Shown here: positions 17,800-27,297 of the stretch, piece after piece
Layout of the letters: the number at the start of each line of letters is the position of its first letter
How positions within the stretch are numbered: the first letter of the stretch is position 1
Assembly (NCBI GenBank): GCA_944382775.1
Contig: CALWNI010000002.1
Coordinates: 42,603-106,602 of the forward strand
Length of the DNA stretch: 64,000 nucleotides
From: an uncultured Allofournierella sp.
GTDB taxonomy: Bacteria > Bacillota > Clostridia > Oscillospirales > Ruminococcaceae
Reading direction: 5' to 3'
Notes under the pieces: generated by a model
Told to the model about the DNA's origin: nothing
The model's database searches: none
The model's input: only the letters and a program-made list of their open reading frames with translations
Made by a program: the position numbers and the translations under genes

Positions 17800-19776
17800 T
17801 TAAGAAAGATCCAAATCATCCAGATATTCTGCACCATGCTGTGCAATGTGTTCTTTACGGCCTGCCAGGTTATCACCCAACAGCAAATCAAACATCTGTG
17901 CGGTGCGGTCGGCTTCTTCCGGGTTTACCTTGATTAAACGGCGGCTAGCCGGGTTCATGGTGGTAAGCCACATCATTTCGGGGTCGTTTTCACCCAAACC
18001 TTTGGAACGCTGGATGGTATACTTTTCGGTTCCGATTCGGCTCATGATGTTTGCTTTTTCCGGCTCGGTATAAGCAAAATAGGTTTTGCTTTTGGTGTTA
18101 ATTTCATACAAGGGGCTTTCTGCAATGTACACATAGCCCTCTTCAATTAGGGTGGGTACCAAACGATACAGCATGGTTAAAATCAGGGTGCGAATCTGGT
18201 ATCCGTCCACGTCGGCGTCGGTACAAATTACAACCTTGTTCCAGCGCAGATTCTCCAGATTAAAGGTCGCCAAATCCTTTTTACTTTTGCCGCCCAGTTC
18301 CACACCGCAGCCCAGCACCTTGATTAAATCGGTGATAATCTCAGATTTAAAAATGCGGTCATAGTCTGCTTTTAAGCAGTTCAAAATCTTACCACGCACC
18401 GGCATAATGGCCTGAAAATCCGAATCGCGGCTGGTTTTTACCGCACCCATCGCAGAATCACCCTCCACGATATACAGTTCGCGGCGGCTCACATCTTTGG
18501 TACGGCAATCCACAAACTTTTGCACACGGTTTGCAATGTCAATTTGACTCGTCATGGTCTTTTTAATGCTCTGACGGGTCTTTTCGGCATGTTCGCGGCT
18601 TTGTTTGTTAATCAATACCTGCTGACAGATTTTTTGTGCTTCGTCCGGATTTTCCAAAAAGTAAACTTCCAGATTATGCTTTAAAAACTCGGTCATGGCT
18701 TGGGCCACAAACTTGTTGGTAATGGCCTTTTTCGTCTGGTTCTCGTAGCTGGTACGGGTAGAAAATGTGTTGGACACATAAACCAAACAGTCTTGTACAT
18801 CGTTGAACGTGATTTTGCTCTCGTTCTTTTTGTACATGCCCTTTGTTTTTAAATAGCTGTCAATCTGGTTAACAAAAGCGGTACGAACCGCACGGTCGGG
18901 GCTGCCGCCGTGTTCCAACCAGCTGGAGTTATGGTAGTATTCCAGCATCTGCACCTTATTGGAAAAGCAGAACGCTGCACTCATCTTTACACGATAATCC
19001 GGCTGATCTTCCCGGTCACGGCCGGTGGCGGTGGACTCGCAATAACGAACCGGGGTAAGGTAATCCAGACCTACCACTTCGTTTGCATAGTCTTCAATGC
19101 CTTTTTCGTAACAGAATTCGCGGGTGGGCTGTTCGGCATTTTGCTGGTCTTCAAATACCAATGTAAGGCCGGCATTTACCACAGCCTGACGCTTCATGGT
19201 TTCCACAAAGTACTCGGTGGAAACCTTAATGTCGGTGAATACATCGGTGTCCGGCTTCCAGCGAATGCAGGTACCGGTGCGGCGACCCTTAAAGGGCTCT
19301 TTTTTCAACTCGCCCACCGGCTCACCTTTTTTGAAATCCAGATGATAATGGAAGCCGTCGCGATAAATATCGGCAGTCATCCATTCACTGGCGTACTGGG
19401 TTGCACACAGGCCCAGACCGTTTAAACCAAGCGAATATTCATAATTATCTTCTCCGGCGGAGTACTTACCGCCGGCATACATCTCACAAAAAACCAGCTC
19501 CCAGTTATATCGCTGCTCGTTGGGGTTGTAATCAACCGGAATACCTCGACCGAAGTCTTCCACCTGAATACTGCCGTCCTTAAAGCGAGTCAATACAATT
19601 TTATCGCCGTATCCCTCACGGGCTTCGTCGATGGAGTTGGATAAAATTTCAAAAATAGAATGGGCACAACCTTCTACTCCGTCTGAGCCAAAAATAACCG
19701 CCGGGCGTTTACGCACACGGTCGGCTCCCTTTAGGCTAGAAATACTGTTGTTTCCGTATTCTTGTTTTTTTGCCAA
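17800..19776 (-). CDS. Type IIA DNA topoisomerase subunit B (ParE/GyrB-like, divergent)
   Basis: 658 aa with a TTG start 9 bases after GGAGG. The GHKL ATPase domain shows EILSNSIDEA (Mg/ATP asparagine) and GLNGLG in place of the usual GGLHGVG. RKRPAVIFG replaces the usual RKRPGMYIG. The TOPRIM domain has EGDSAMGA, PVRGKILN and DADVDG, so the metal-binding acids are intact. ATP hydrolysis drives strand passage with the downstream subunit A. The sequence is clearly further from GyrB/ParE consensus than its neighbours are from theirs. A strong hairpin lies in the upstream leader. Confidence 0.88.
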   Translation of the reverse strand: MAKKQEYGNNSISSLKGADRVRKRPAVIFGSDGVEGCAHSIFEILSNSIDEAREGYGDKIVLTRFKDGSIQVEDFGRGIPVDYNPNEQRYNWELVFCEMYAGGKYSAGEDNYEYSLGLNGLGLCATQYASEWMTADIYRDGFHYHLDFKKGEPVGELKKEPFKGRRTGTCIRWKPDTDVFTDIKVSTEYFVETMKRQAVVNAGLTLVFEDQQNAEQPTREFCYEKGIEDYANEVVGLDYLTPVRYCESTATGRDREDQPDYRVKMSAAFCFSNKVQMLEYYHNSSWLEHGGSPDRAVRTAFVNQIDSYLKTKGMYKKNESKITFNDVQDCLVYVSNTFSTRTSYENQTKKAITNKFVAQAMTEFLKHNLEVYFLENPDEAQKICQQVLINKQSREHAEKTRQSIKKTMTSQIDIANRVQKFVDCRTKDVSRRELYIVEGDSAMGAVKTSRDSDFQAIMPVRGKILNCLKADYDRIFKSEIITDLIKVLGCGVELGGKSKKDLATFNLENLRWNKVVICTDADVDGYQIRTLILTMLYRLVPTLIEEGYVYIAESPLYEINTKSKTYFAYTEPEKANIMSRIGTEKYTIQRSKGLGENDPEMMWLTTMNPASRRLIKVNPEEADRTAQMFDLLLGDNLAGRKEHIAQHGAEYLDDLDLS

Positions 19777-19820
19777 CGTATTCTACCTCCACTAACAAAC
19801 CAAAATTCTCTATTTTGGAT

Positions 19821-19871
19821 CTCCAAGCGCTCACTTTTTATGAAATTGGCTTTCATAAAACCATCTTGGAG
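19821..19871 (-). promoter_or_regulatory. Nested hairpin in the topoisomerase leader
   Basis: An outer stem of 7 bp (19821-19827 with 19865-19871) encloses a perfect 10-bp stem with a 5-base loop (19836-19845 with 19851-19860). It lies about 45-95 bases upstream of the TTG start and is not followed by a T run, so it is not an obvious terminator. Confidence 0.55.
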
Positions 19872-20045
19872 GAATGCTCAATTTGATACATGCTTTTCTA
19901 TTTAACCACGGTGCAACTAAAAATGTCAAGGAAATAAACGCCGGACTCTTCTCTCTGAATTTTGTGTCCGGTCTGTATTGTCTTATTCGGCTGCACTGTA
20001 TTTTGATACCGAAAATCTTATTTTTTCTTTTGTATGCCATAAGCA

Positions 20046-20074
20046 AAGCCCCCCGGGAAAATCCCAGAGGGCTT
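20046..20074 (-). terminator. Terminator after the zinc-ribbon gene
   Basis: A 13-bp stem with two mismatches and a 3-base loop is extended by outer CATAAGC/GCTTATG complementarity. It lies just past the stop at 20099. Confidence 0.7.
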
Positions 20075-20098
20075 ATGATAAATTAAATAAAAGAGCGA

Positions 20099-21124
20099 TT
20101 AACGAGCTAAAAAGAAACCTACCACAGCAATGGCGGTGCAAAGCACTGCGGTAATGGGGGGTGCCCAACGAATGATTTTTTCTGCAACCACATCGCGGGG
20201 ATCCATTTCTTCGTCGTATTCTTCTTCGTAGTCGTCTTGGTAGTCTTCTTCGTAACCGTACTCTTCGGCGTAGTCGTCGGCATAGTCATCCTGCTCGTTG
20301 TATGCTTCCTGTGCATAACGCATCGAGGCCGCACGGCTTTGTGCGCGTTGCGGCGCAATGGTAACGTCGTCGTCCTCTTCGTCAGAAAAACGATGCAGCG
20401 GCGGTACGTTGTACCCTGCTTGCTGCTGCGATTTCAGCGGCGGTACAGGGCGGGTAGGTGCCTCGTCGGTTACAGGCGACACCATGCGGGTGGGCTGTTC
20501 GTCCATACTGGGCTGTGCGGCACGCTCGGCCTGCAACAGGCTGGACAATGTATTTTGCAGTAAGATGCGGTCGCTGCCACACTCGCTGCACCATACACCG
20601 TCTTCTTCCCGTGGGTGGAAAGCACCACAGGCGCAGTACCAACCCTGGTCCAACACCTGCGGAACATAGCCCAGCCCCTCTTTGCGTGTGCGCTCACACA
20701 GTTTCTTTGCCAAATCGTCCGAAAGCTTTTTAGGGGCAGGCAGACGTGTGCGGGAAAATGCAGTAAGGTCAATGATTCCGCCATCGGCCAGATAGGCTTC
20801 CAGCAAATCGACCTCTACACTGCCAATGGCAGTTTGGCTGATATACACCGCATCATCGGCACCAAATACCTGTGCGTTGGAAGTATCCAACCCTTGATAG
20901 CAAAATTGGTCTTGGCATACCACATTGCCGTTTCGGTCTTTGCATTTAAACTCTACCAGCAAAGCCACAATCGGTTCGTTGGTAATGTTTTTAAAGGATA
21001 AGCAAACCGCAATATCACCGCTTACATCCCCTTTTAGCAACTCAACCTTTACAAACTGGATCGGACTGCCTTTGGTATAATAATTCGCCCGCGATTGGGC
21101 CAATAAGTCAAAATTCTCTTCCAT
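20099..21124 (-). CDS. Tail-anchored protein with zinc ribbon and acidic linker
   Basis: 341 aa, family not recognised. Residues 1-140 look like a beta-rich domain (SFKNITNEPIVALLVEFKCKDR). Residues about 163-185 form a zinc ribbon with two cysteine knuckles (CACG and CSECG). A Pro/Gln-rich linker follows, then about 45 residues made almost wholly of Asp, Glu and Tyr. One C-terminal membrane helix (TAVLCTAIAVVGFFLAR) ends the protein with no tail, so it is a tail-anchored cytoplasmic protein. It lies 44 bases after ftsH and is likely co-transcribed with it. A role in membrane protein recruitment or scaffolding is only a guess. Confidence 0.8.
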   Translation of the reverse strand: MEENFDLLAQSRANYYTKGSPIQFVKVELLKGDVSGDIAVCLSFKNITNEPIVALLVEFKCKDRNGNVVCQDQFCYQGLDTSNAQVFGADDAVYISQTAIGSVEVDLLEAYLADGGIIDLTAFSRTRLPAPKKLSDDLAKKLCERTRKEGLGYVPQVLDQGWYCACGAFHPREEDGVWCSECGSDRILLQNTLSSLLQAERAAQPSMDEQPTRMVSPVTDEAPTRPVPPLKSQQQAGYNVPPLHRFSDEEDDDVTIAPQRAQSRAASMRYAQEAYNEQDDYADDYAEEYGYEEDYQDDYEEEYDEEMDPRDVVAEKIIRWAPPITAVLCTAIAVVGFFLAR

Positions 21125-21168
21125 AAAGAACTGGGCTCCTTTCCTGTTATCGTTCGGCTTGCCAACGC

Positions 21169-23283
21169 TTATTCATTTGGCATCTGCTCAAAAGGATTTT
21201 GCTCGCTTTTGGGCTGTTCCGGCATCTGCTCGGCAGGTTCTGCCATTTCAGCAGGTTCCGCCGGCTCTACGGGAGCAACGGGCGGTACGGTTTCCGCCTC
21301 TTCCAACGGAGGCAGAGTTCCGCCTTCCATAATGGTCTTAAACTCTGCGCCGGACAGCTTTTCCCGAAGCATCAGCTCTTTTGCAACAATGTGCAGTTTA
21401 TCCATGTTATCACTCAAGATACGGCGTGCACGTTCAAAGCCTTCGTCCACAATATCACGAATCTCACTGTCGATTTCTGCGGCAATGGTTTCGGAATAGC
21501 CTTTGCCTTGGCTAAAGTCACGGCCCAAGAAGGTTTCGCTGGGGTCAGAACCGTACACAACGGGGCCCAAACGCTCGGAGAAACCGTAACGGGTAACCAT
21601 GTTGCGTGCGGTCTGGGTTGCACGCTCCAAGTCGTTGGATGCACCGGTAGAAATATCATCCAGTACAAGGCTTTCTGCCACACGACCACCCAGCAGGCTT
21701 ACAATCTGCTCCTGCATTGCGGTTTTGGTCACATAGCTTGCGTCCTTATCGGGCAGATACATGGTGAAGCCACCGGCCTGACCACGAGGAATAATGCTAA
21801 TTTGATGCACAGGGTCATTGGTGGGGCAGAACCAGCTGGTAATGGCATGGCCTGCCTCGTGATAAGCCGTCAGTTTCTTTTCCTTTTCGGTTACAACACG
21901 GCTCTTCTTTTCGGGGCCTGCCACCACCTTGATGGAAGCTTCTTCAATTTCTTTTTCGGTAATGGCCTTTTTACCGCGGCGTGCAGCCAACAGGGCAGCT
22001 TCGTTTACCAGGTTTTCCAAGTCTGCACCGGCAAAGCCTACGGTAGACTGGGCAATGGTTTTCAAGTTTACATCGGGAGCCAGAGGCTTTTTGCGGGTGT
22101 GAACTTTCAAAATCTCTTCACGACCCTTTACATCGGGCAAGCCCACATAGACCTGACGGTCAAAACGGCCCGGACGCAGCAACGCACGGTCCAAAATATC
22201 GGCACGGTTGGTTGCCGCAATTACAATTACGCCTTCGTTTGCACCAAAGCCGTCCATCTCAACCAGCATCTGGTTCAAGGTTTGCTCGCGCTCATCATGA
22301 CCGCCGCCCAAACCGGCACCACGCTGACGGCCTACGGCGTCAATTTCATCGATAAAGATGATGCTGGGCATGGTTTTCTTGGCTTTTTCAAACAAATCAC
22401 GCACACGCGATGCGCCAACACCCACATACATCTCCACAAAGTCCGAACCGGAAATGGAGTAGAAGGGCACCCCTGCTTCGCCTGCACAAGCACGAGCCAA
22501 CAGGGTTTTACCGGTACCCGGAGGGCCTACCAGCAGTACACCGTGGGGGATTCTTGCACCCAAGCTGTTAAACTGGCTGGGATTTTTCAAGAACTGAACA
22601 ATTTCCTCCAGTTCGGCCTTTTCCTCGTCGGCACCTGCCACATCGGCAAAGGTGGTTTTGCGCTTATCGTCGGTTTGGTCTTTTACCTTTGCACGGCCCA
22701 CATTCATAATGTTGCCGCCCTGGCTGCCTTTGAACATGGTAAAGAAGATGAAAATCATGCTTCCTACCATAACAACCATCATAATAATATCAAACCAAGG
22801 CACACTGCTTTTTATTGCGGTGTAGTCTTGATACATGGGTGCATCCGGGTGCGCCTCATCGTAAGCGGCAATATACTCTTTCACATCATCACGGAAAAAG
22901 CTGATATACGGCACCCGATAGCTTACCTGCCAAATGCCTTCGCCACTGGGCAACGAATCCTCGGTGTTGCTTTCTTCACCGCCACCCAGCATAATGCTCA
23001 TCATGCCACGCTGCGCCTGTACCGTTTTGCTGCCGGTATCCACCGCATTTTTCGGCAGTTCCACATCGCCTTCTTTTAACGCCAGCTGCAAGCTGCCGGT
23101 GTTTAAATCCAGGTCAAAACCAACTACCTGCTGTGCTTTAAAATACTGCAAAACACGGGAATAGCTCAAGGGCATGGTTTCGCTGTTCATCAGCGTCCAC
23201 AGATTCAGTGCCAGTACGCTTAGCGCCAACAGCACCACGATAATCATTCCATTGAATTTTGGTTTTCGCTGCAAAAACTTCAT
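21169..23283 (-). CDS. ftsH: ATP-dependent zinc metalloprotease FtsH
   Basis: 704 aa. Two membrane helices (about 13-32 and 168-188) flank an external domain. The AAA+ module has Walker A GPPGTGKT, Walker [10 protein letters not shown] and the second region of homology RPGRFDRQV. The protease domain has the zinc site HEAGH. It is a hexameric membrane protease that removes misfolded membrane proteins and short-lived regulators. The C-terminal 45 residues are low-complexity Pro/Glu/Ala/Met repeats, a disordered tail. It follows tilS and hpt, the standard Firmicute order, after a hairpin at 23306-23327. Confidence 0.96.
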   Translation of the reverse strand: MKFLQRKPKFNGMIIVVLLALSVLALNLWTLMNSETMPLSYSRVLQYFKAQQVVGFDLDLNTGSLQLALKEGDVELPKNAVDTGSKTVQAQRGMMSIMLGGGEESNTEDSLPSGEGIWQVSYRVPYISFFRDDVKEYIAAYDEAHPDAPMYQDYTAIKSSVPWFDIIMMVVMVGSMIFIFFTMFKGSQGGNIMNVGRAKVKDQTDDKRKTTFADVAGADEEKAELEEIVQFLKNPSQFNSLGARIPHGVLLVGPPGTGKTLLARACAGEAGVPFYSISGSDFVEMYVGVGASRVRDLFEKAKKTMPSIIFIDEIDAVGRQRGAGLGGGHDEREQTLNQMLVEMDGFGANEGVIVIAATNRADILDRALLRPGRFDRQVYVGLPDVKGREEILKVHTRKKPLAPDVNLKTIAQSTVGFAGADLENLVNEAALLAARRGKKAITEKEIEEASIKVVAGPEKKSRVVTEKEKKLTAYHEAGHAITSWFCPTNDPVHQISIIPRGQAGGFTMYLPDKDASYVTKTAMQEQIVSLLGGRVAESLVLDDISTGASNDLERATQTARNMVTRYGFSERLGPVVYGSDPSETFLGRDFSQGKGYSETIAAEIDSEIRDIVDEGFERARRILSDNMDKLHIVAKELMLREKLSGAEFKTIMEGGTLPPLEEAETVPPVAPVEPAEPAEMAEPAEQMPEQPKSEQNPFEQMPNE

Positions 23284-23305
23284 CTCCTATTCCGTATGGC
23301 AAAAA

Positions 23306-23327
23306 GGGGGATCAAAAAGAATCCCCC
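23306..23327 (-). terminator. Hairpin between hpt and ftsH
   Basis: GGGGGAT (23306-23312) pairs with ATCCCCC (23321-23327), followed on the minus strand by TTTTT. It has terminator form but sits inside an apparent operon, so it may lower ftsH read-through. Confidence 0.7.
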
Positions 23328-23345
23328 AAAATAACCACACGTTAT

Positions 23346-23891
23346 TTATTTGCTGTATACTTCAGGCTTCAAAATGCCAATATAGGGCAGATTGCGATAT
23401 TTTTCTGCATAATCCAGACCATAGCCTACCACAAATTCGTCGGGTACCTGGAAGCCTGCATAATCGGATTGCAAATCCACCTTGCGACGCTCGGGCTTAT
23501 CCAGAAGAGTTGCAATGCGAATGCTTGCAGGGTTGCGGCTCTGCAACAGACCCTTCAGATAATGCAGTGTTACGCCGGTATCCAGAATATCTTCTACAAT
23601 CAGAATATCCTTGCCTGCTAAATCCTGGTCTAAATCTTTCACAATCTTAACCACGCCAGAGGTTTCGGTACCGCTGCCGTAAGAAGATACCACCATAAAG
23701 TCAATGGCACAGGGCAGGTCAATATGACGCATCAAATCTGCCAGGTATACCACAGCGCCTTTCAGTACGGTAACCAGCAGCAGGTTTTTGCCCTGATAAT
23801 CTTTGGTGATTTGTGCGCCCATTTCTGCACACTTTGCTTTCAGCTCTTCTTCTGTTAGCAAAACTTTTAAAATGTCGTTGTTCAGACTCAT
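23346..23891 (-). CDS. hpt: Hypoxanthine phosphoribosyltransferase
   Basis: 181 aa. The PRPP-binding loop [14 protein letters not shown] (about 94-107) is complete with the two acidic residues. It converts hypoxanthine or guanine plus PRPP to IMP or GMP in purine salvage. Its ATG overlaps the tilS stop by 4 bases, so the two are translationally coupled as in Bacillus, where TilS, HPT and FtsH are linked. Confidence 0.95.
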   Translation of the reverse strand: MSLNNDILKVLLTEEELKAKCAEMGAQITKDYQGKNLLLVTVLKGAVVYLADLMRHIDLPCAIDFMVVSSYGSGTETSGVVKIVKDLDQDLAGKDILIVEDILDTGVTLHYLKGLLQSRNPASIRIATLLDKPERRKVDLQSDYAGFQVPDEFVVGYGLDYAEKYRNLPYIGILKPEVYSK

Positions 23892-25273
23892 GTTTCCGAC
23901 TCCTTTATGCTATCTTGTGAAACATTTACGAGCAAGATACGCTTTGTATCTTGGCTTGGTAAAAACGCTTCTGACGTTCCCTCGCCCCACAGCCAAACCA
24001 CTTGACTGTCAACCGCCAGCAACGGCAACAAAGCCCGCTGCTGTAAGGGAACCCCTTTTTCATTGAACAATTTTTTCAATGTTTTACTGCCGCCACGCCC
24101 TACCGGACGAAACACATCTCCGGGTTGACGGGTGCGCAGCGACAAGCTATCAACTATTTTATCATAATCTGCCCAATTGGTTAAGCCTTTTTTGCGGCTT
24201 TGCGGAAATTTTTTGATTTGTTCACAATCCAAACCTTCCAATACCGAAAGCACCAAACAATAACCGCCGGGCAGATGATAAATTCCCGGCACCGCCCTTT
24301 GCGGTGCAAGCGGTTGCAGCGGTTGTGTTTTTTGCTTCCATTGCAGAATTCCGTTTTGATTGATTAAGCGCAGCCCGGGCCCTAACTGCACAACCTTACA
24401 TTCTCCCTGCACCAGCTGCTCCAGCTTGGGCAAATCCTGCTGGCGAAGGGGACGCTTCGATTCTGCCAATCGGCGCAGTGCTTCCGCCCGAATAACCGCA
24501 TCGGCTGCTTGCAGAATTTCGGCATTCCAGCCGTCTGGTGTCTTGGCTTCTTTTAGCAAGTTTTCCCCTTGCCGGTCAAAATATTTCTGCCAACTTTGCA
24601 TATGATTGCAAAATTGCCCCAATGCCTGCTGCACCTGTGGATTGATTTGCTCCAGCTGGGGCAATACATGCAGCCGAATCCGATTGCGTGCGTATCGGTC
24701 GGTAAAATTGCTTTCGTCCTGCACATAGTCTAGCCCATTTGCGCTGCAATAGGCTTCCACCTCGTTGCGGGTGCATGTTAGCAATGGGCGGATAAAACAA
24801 TCCCTTTGAACAGGGATTCCGCCCGCACCTTTTGGCCCTGTTCCCCGTGCCAGCCGAAACAGCAAGGTTTCGGCCTGGTCGGTTAGGGTGTGCGCTGTTG
24901 CAATCTTGGTGGGTTTCTCTTTTTGCTGCCGGATTAGCTGTGCAAAAAAATCATACCGCAGGTTTCTTGCCCATTCCTCACTGCGCTGTTTTTTCTGCCG
25001 CTCTTGCCGATGCAGGTGCAGCACAATGCCGTGCATTTGGCAAAACTCGGTTACAAACTGTTCTTCCTGCTGCGATGCATCCCGCAGGCCATGGTTTACA
25101 TGGGCAGCCTGTACCGTGATGCCAAGCTGCTCCTTGTTCTGCCACAAAACCCAGAGCAAAGCCATGGAGTCCGCCCCGCCCGAAAGAGCCACGATAACCG
25201 TATCGCCGAATTGTATTAAGTTATGCCGCCCAATGGCAGCAAGAACGTTTTGTTCCAATGGTTCAATTTGCAT
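23888..25273 (-). CDS. tilS: tRNA(Ile)-lysidine synthetase
   Basis: 461 aa. The N-terminal PP-loop ATPase motif SGGADS (about 31-36) activates the wobble cytidine. The HVNHGLR block, the [20 protein letters not shown] segment and the C-terminal substrate domain ([12 protein letters not shown], then [12 protein letters not shown]) are all present. It attaches lysine to C34 of tRNA-Ile(CAU), changing decoding from AUG to AUA, and is essential in most bacteria. Its start overlaps the dnaB stop region by 11 bases. Confidence 0.95.
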   Translation of the reverse strand: MQIEPLEQNVLAAIGRHNLIQFGDTVIVALSGGADSMALLWVLWQNKEQLGITVQAAHVNHGLRDASQQEEQFVTEFCQMHGIVLHLHRQERQKKQRSEEWARNLRYDFFAQLIRQQKEKPTKIATAHTLTDQAETLLFRLARGTGPKGAGGIPVQRDCFIRPLLTCTRNEVEAYCSANGLDYVQDESNFTDRYARNRIRLHVLPQLEQINPQVQQALGQFCNHMQSWQKYFDRQGENLLKEAKTPDGWNAEILQAADAVIRAEALRRLAESKRPLRQQDLPKLEQLVQGECKVVQLGPGLRLINQNGILQWKQKTQPLQPLAPQRAVPGIYHLPGGYCLVLSVLEGLDCEQIKKFPQSRKKGLTNWADYDKIVDSLSLRTRQPGDVFRPVGRGGSKTLKKLFNEKGVPLQQRALLPLLAVDSQVVWLWGEGTSEAFLPSQDTKRILLVNVSQDSIKESET

Positions 25274-26660
25274 GGTTGTAGTCCATATTCACAAAGCGGG
25301 TATGGGCACCGTCCCACCCTAAATCCACCTTGCCGGTTTCACCGTGACGGTTTTTTGCAATGATGCATTCCGCTGTGCTGGAATCGCTTTCTTCCAAACT
25401 TTCGCCGCTCATCGAGGTATAGTAGCCTTCACGATACAGGAACAAAACAATGTCCGCGTCCTGCTCGATGGAACCGGAATCACGCAGGTCCGACAGCTGG
25501 GGTCTGTGGTCGGAACGTCCGCCGCCTTTTTCCGCCGCACGGGACAACTGGGAAAGTGCAATGACCGGAACATTTAGTTCCTTTGCCATAATTTTTAGGT
25601 TACGGGTAATATCACTGATTTCCTGTACACGGTTTTCGGTACGGCGTCCGCTGGTCATCAGCTGCAAGTAGTCAATAACCACCAAACCAATGGGCGTTTT
25701 GTCCGGGTCTTGGTTAATTTTGCGGATTTTTGCCTTTACTTCCGAAATGGTAATGCCCGAAGTATCATCCATAAAAATGGGCACATCGTGCAGCACATCC
25801 ATTGCGTGCGCCAAATCGTCCCAATCGCCGTTGCTCAGCGCACCGGAACGGAAGGAATGGCTATCCACACCGGCTTCTGCCGAAAGAATACGGTTAGTCA
25901 GCTGTTCCTTGCTCATTTCCAAGCTGAAAATTGCCACCGGAATACGGGATTTTTTTGCCACATTGGTTGCAATGTTCAAGGCAAAGCTGGTTTTACCCAT
26001 GCCGGGACGTGCCGCCAGAATAATCAAGTCGGAACGGCCCAATCCGGTTAAAATGGTGTCCAGATAGGTGAATCCGGTGGGAATACCGGCATACTTGTCC
26101 TTATTGGGGCCCGAAATTTTTTGCAGGGTTGCCATGGTTTCCAAAAAGGCATCAGATAGTTTTGTCAGTTCCTCTTTCTTTTGGTTAGACCGCAGGTCGG
26201 TCAACCGCTGCTCCATGCTTTCCAGCAACATGCCCACATCGGGCTGTGTGCCGCTTTGCTTTAAAACATTTTGTGCCAGATGCATAATCTGACGTGTGAG
26301 GTATTTTTCTTCTACAATGCGGGCATACGCAGAAAAATTGCTAATCGAGGGGACAACCTCGCCCAAACGGGCAATGTAAACCTTGGTTGCCTCCATGCTT
26401 TCAAACGCACCGGTTGCCGCCACCGCATCAATCAGCGTTACTGGATCCATCTGCTCTGTGCCGGAATACAGATCGACCATTTGAGTAAAAATTTCGGCAT
26501 TCTGCTTGGAGTAGAACATCTCCGGCTTTAACATGTTAATCAGCGTGGGCATTACCCGCTCGCTGTCCAGCAAAGCCGCACCTAAAACAGATTGTTCCGC
26601 CTCCATATTATAGGGCTCAGCAAGACCCATTGTTTCCAGTTCAAAATTCATCTCCTGCAT
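25263..26660 (-). CDS. dnaB: Replicative DNA helicase DnaB
   Basis: 465 aa. The N-terminal collar domain (AEQSVLGAALLD) binds primase, and the C-terminal RecA-like motor has Walker A ARPGMGKTS and Walker B VVIDYLQLM. The hexameric ring unwinds DNA at the fork, powered by NTP. The ATG at 26660 has AAAGGA 13 bases upstream, a little far; an internal ATG at 26651 is possible but has no spacing to GGAG. The 143-base gap from rplI contains a large folded element (26688-26801) that should be in the dnaB leader RNA. Confidence 0.95.
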   Translation of the reverse strand: MQEMNFELETMGLAEPYNMEAEQSVLGAALLDSERVMPTLINMLKPEMFYSKQNAEIFTQMVDLYSGTEQMDPVTLIDAVAATGAFESMEATKVYIARLGEVVPSISNFSAYARIVEEKYLTRQIMHLAQNVLKQSGTQPDVGMLLESMEQRLTDLRSNQKKEELTKLSDAFLETMATLQKISGPNKDKYAGIPTGFTYLDTILTGLGRSDLIILAARPGMGKTSFALNIATNVAKKSRIPVAIFSLEMSKEQLTNRILSAEAGVDSHSFRSGALSNGDWDDLAHAMDVLHDVPIFMDDTSGITISEVKAKIRKINQDPDKTPIGLVVIDYLQLMTSGRRTENRVQEISDITRNLKIMAKELNVPVIALSQLSRAAEKGGGRSDHRPQLSDLRDSGSIEQDADIVLFLYREGYYTSMSGESLEESDSSTAECIIAKNRHGETGKVDLGWDGAHTRFVNMDYNHAN

Positions 26661-26687
26661 GATACACCATGTTTCCTTTCGCCCGCC

Positions 26688-26801
26688 GGCCTTAGGTTGC
26701 TTTCTTTCTGCCGGAAAACGCTGTTTTCAGCATTTGCGCCCAGTGGAACACAGCAAGAATCACTTGGGTTCTGGCGTTCCAACTGGGCGCATACTAAGGC
26801 C
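26688..26801 (-). promoter_or_regulatory. Structured RNA element between rplI and dnaB
   Basis: The outer stem GGCCTTAG/CTAAGGCC (26688-26695 with 26794-26801) closes a region holding a 15-bp GC-rich stem with one bulge (26735-26749 with 26776-26791). It also holds a small hairpin with two exclusive pairings: GAAAAC/GTTTTC (26714-26719 with 26723-26728) or GCTG/CAGC (26720-26723 with 26728-26731). It fills nearly all of the rplI-dnaB gap. No known RNA family was recognised; it could be a cis-regulator, a processing site or a miniature repeat. Confidence 0.65.
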
Positions 26802-26803
26802 TA

Positions 26804-27247
26804 TTATTGCTCTTCTACCTTTACTTTAAAGCTGCTGGTTACACCGGGGTGCAGCTTTACGGTAGCATTGTAAGTACCAAACTCTTTGATTTCGCGCTCC
26901 AGATCTACCTTGCGCTTATCAATTTCGTGGTTTACCTGCTGGCTCAGATGCAAAGCAACTTCCTTTGCAGTAATTTTACCAAACAAACGGCCGCCGTTGC
27001 CTTTGCTCTTAATTACAACGGTAGAATCCTTAATGGTTTCGGCCAACTTTTGCGCTGCTGCCAGTGCTTCTGCCGCATGATGCTCTTTTGCCTCATTTTT
27101 GGTGCGTACCATGTTCAGTGCAGTAGCATCTGCGGGTGCAGCCAAGCCACGGGGGAACAAAAAGTTACGGGCGTAACCGTCCGAAACTTCGTGAATTTCA
27201 TTCTTTTTGCCGATGTTCTTTACATCTTGCTTTAAAAGTACCTTCAT
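26804..27247 (-). CDS. rplI: 50S ribosomal protein L9
   Basis: 147 aa. The N-terminal domain [20 protein letters not shown] with [13 protein letters not shown] is the L9 signature. The long linker helix and C-terminal rRNA-binding domain ([17 protein letters not shown], ending [12 protein letters not shown]) follow. The ATG at 27247 begins the signature directly. The gene lies between gdpP and dnaB, the classical Firmicute order. Confidence 0.96.
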   Translation of the reverse strand: MKVLLKQDVKNIGKKNEIHEVSDGYARNFLFPRGLAAPADATALNMVRTKNEAKEHHAAEALAAAQKLAETIKDSTVVIKSKGNGGRLFGKITAKEVALHLSQQVNHEIDKRKVDLEREIKEFGTYNATVKLHPGVTSSFKVKVEEQ

Positions 27248-27297
27248 CTTGCTCTCTCCTTTATTGTAATGGCAGATAACTGCCACAATTATCTATT

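Larger units (their letters stand above)
19777..20098. other. Intergenic region between subunit B gene and zinc-ribbon gene
   Basis: No convincing gene. It contains the nested hairpin at 19821-19871 and the terminator at 20046-20074. Short frames on both strands (19874-20086 plus, 19831-20046 minus) have no family features. Confidence 0.5.

Noticed and set aside
19874-20086. 70-residue plus-strand frame with GGAGG nearby
   Set aside because: The ribosome site is one base from the ATG and the frame reads through the terminator of the opposite gene; judged accidental.
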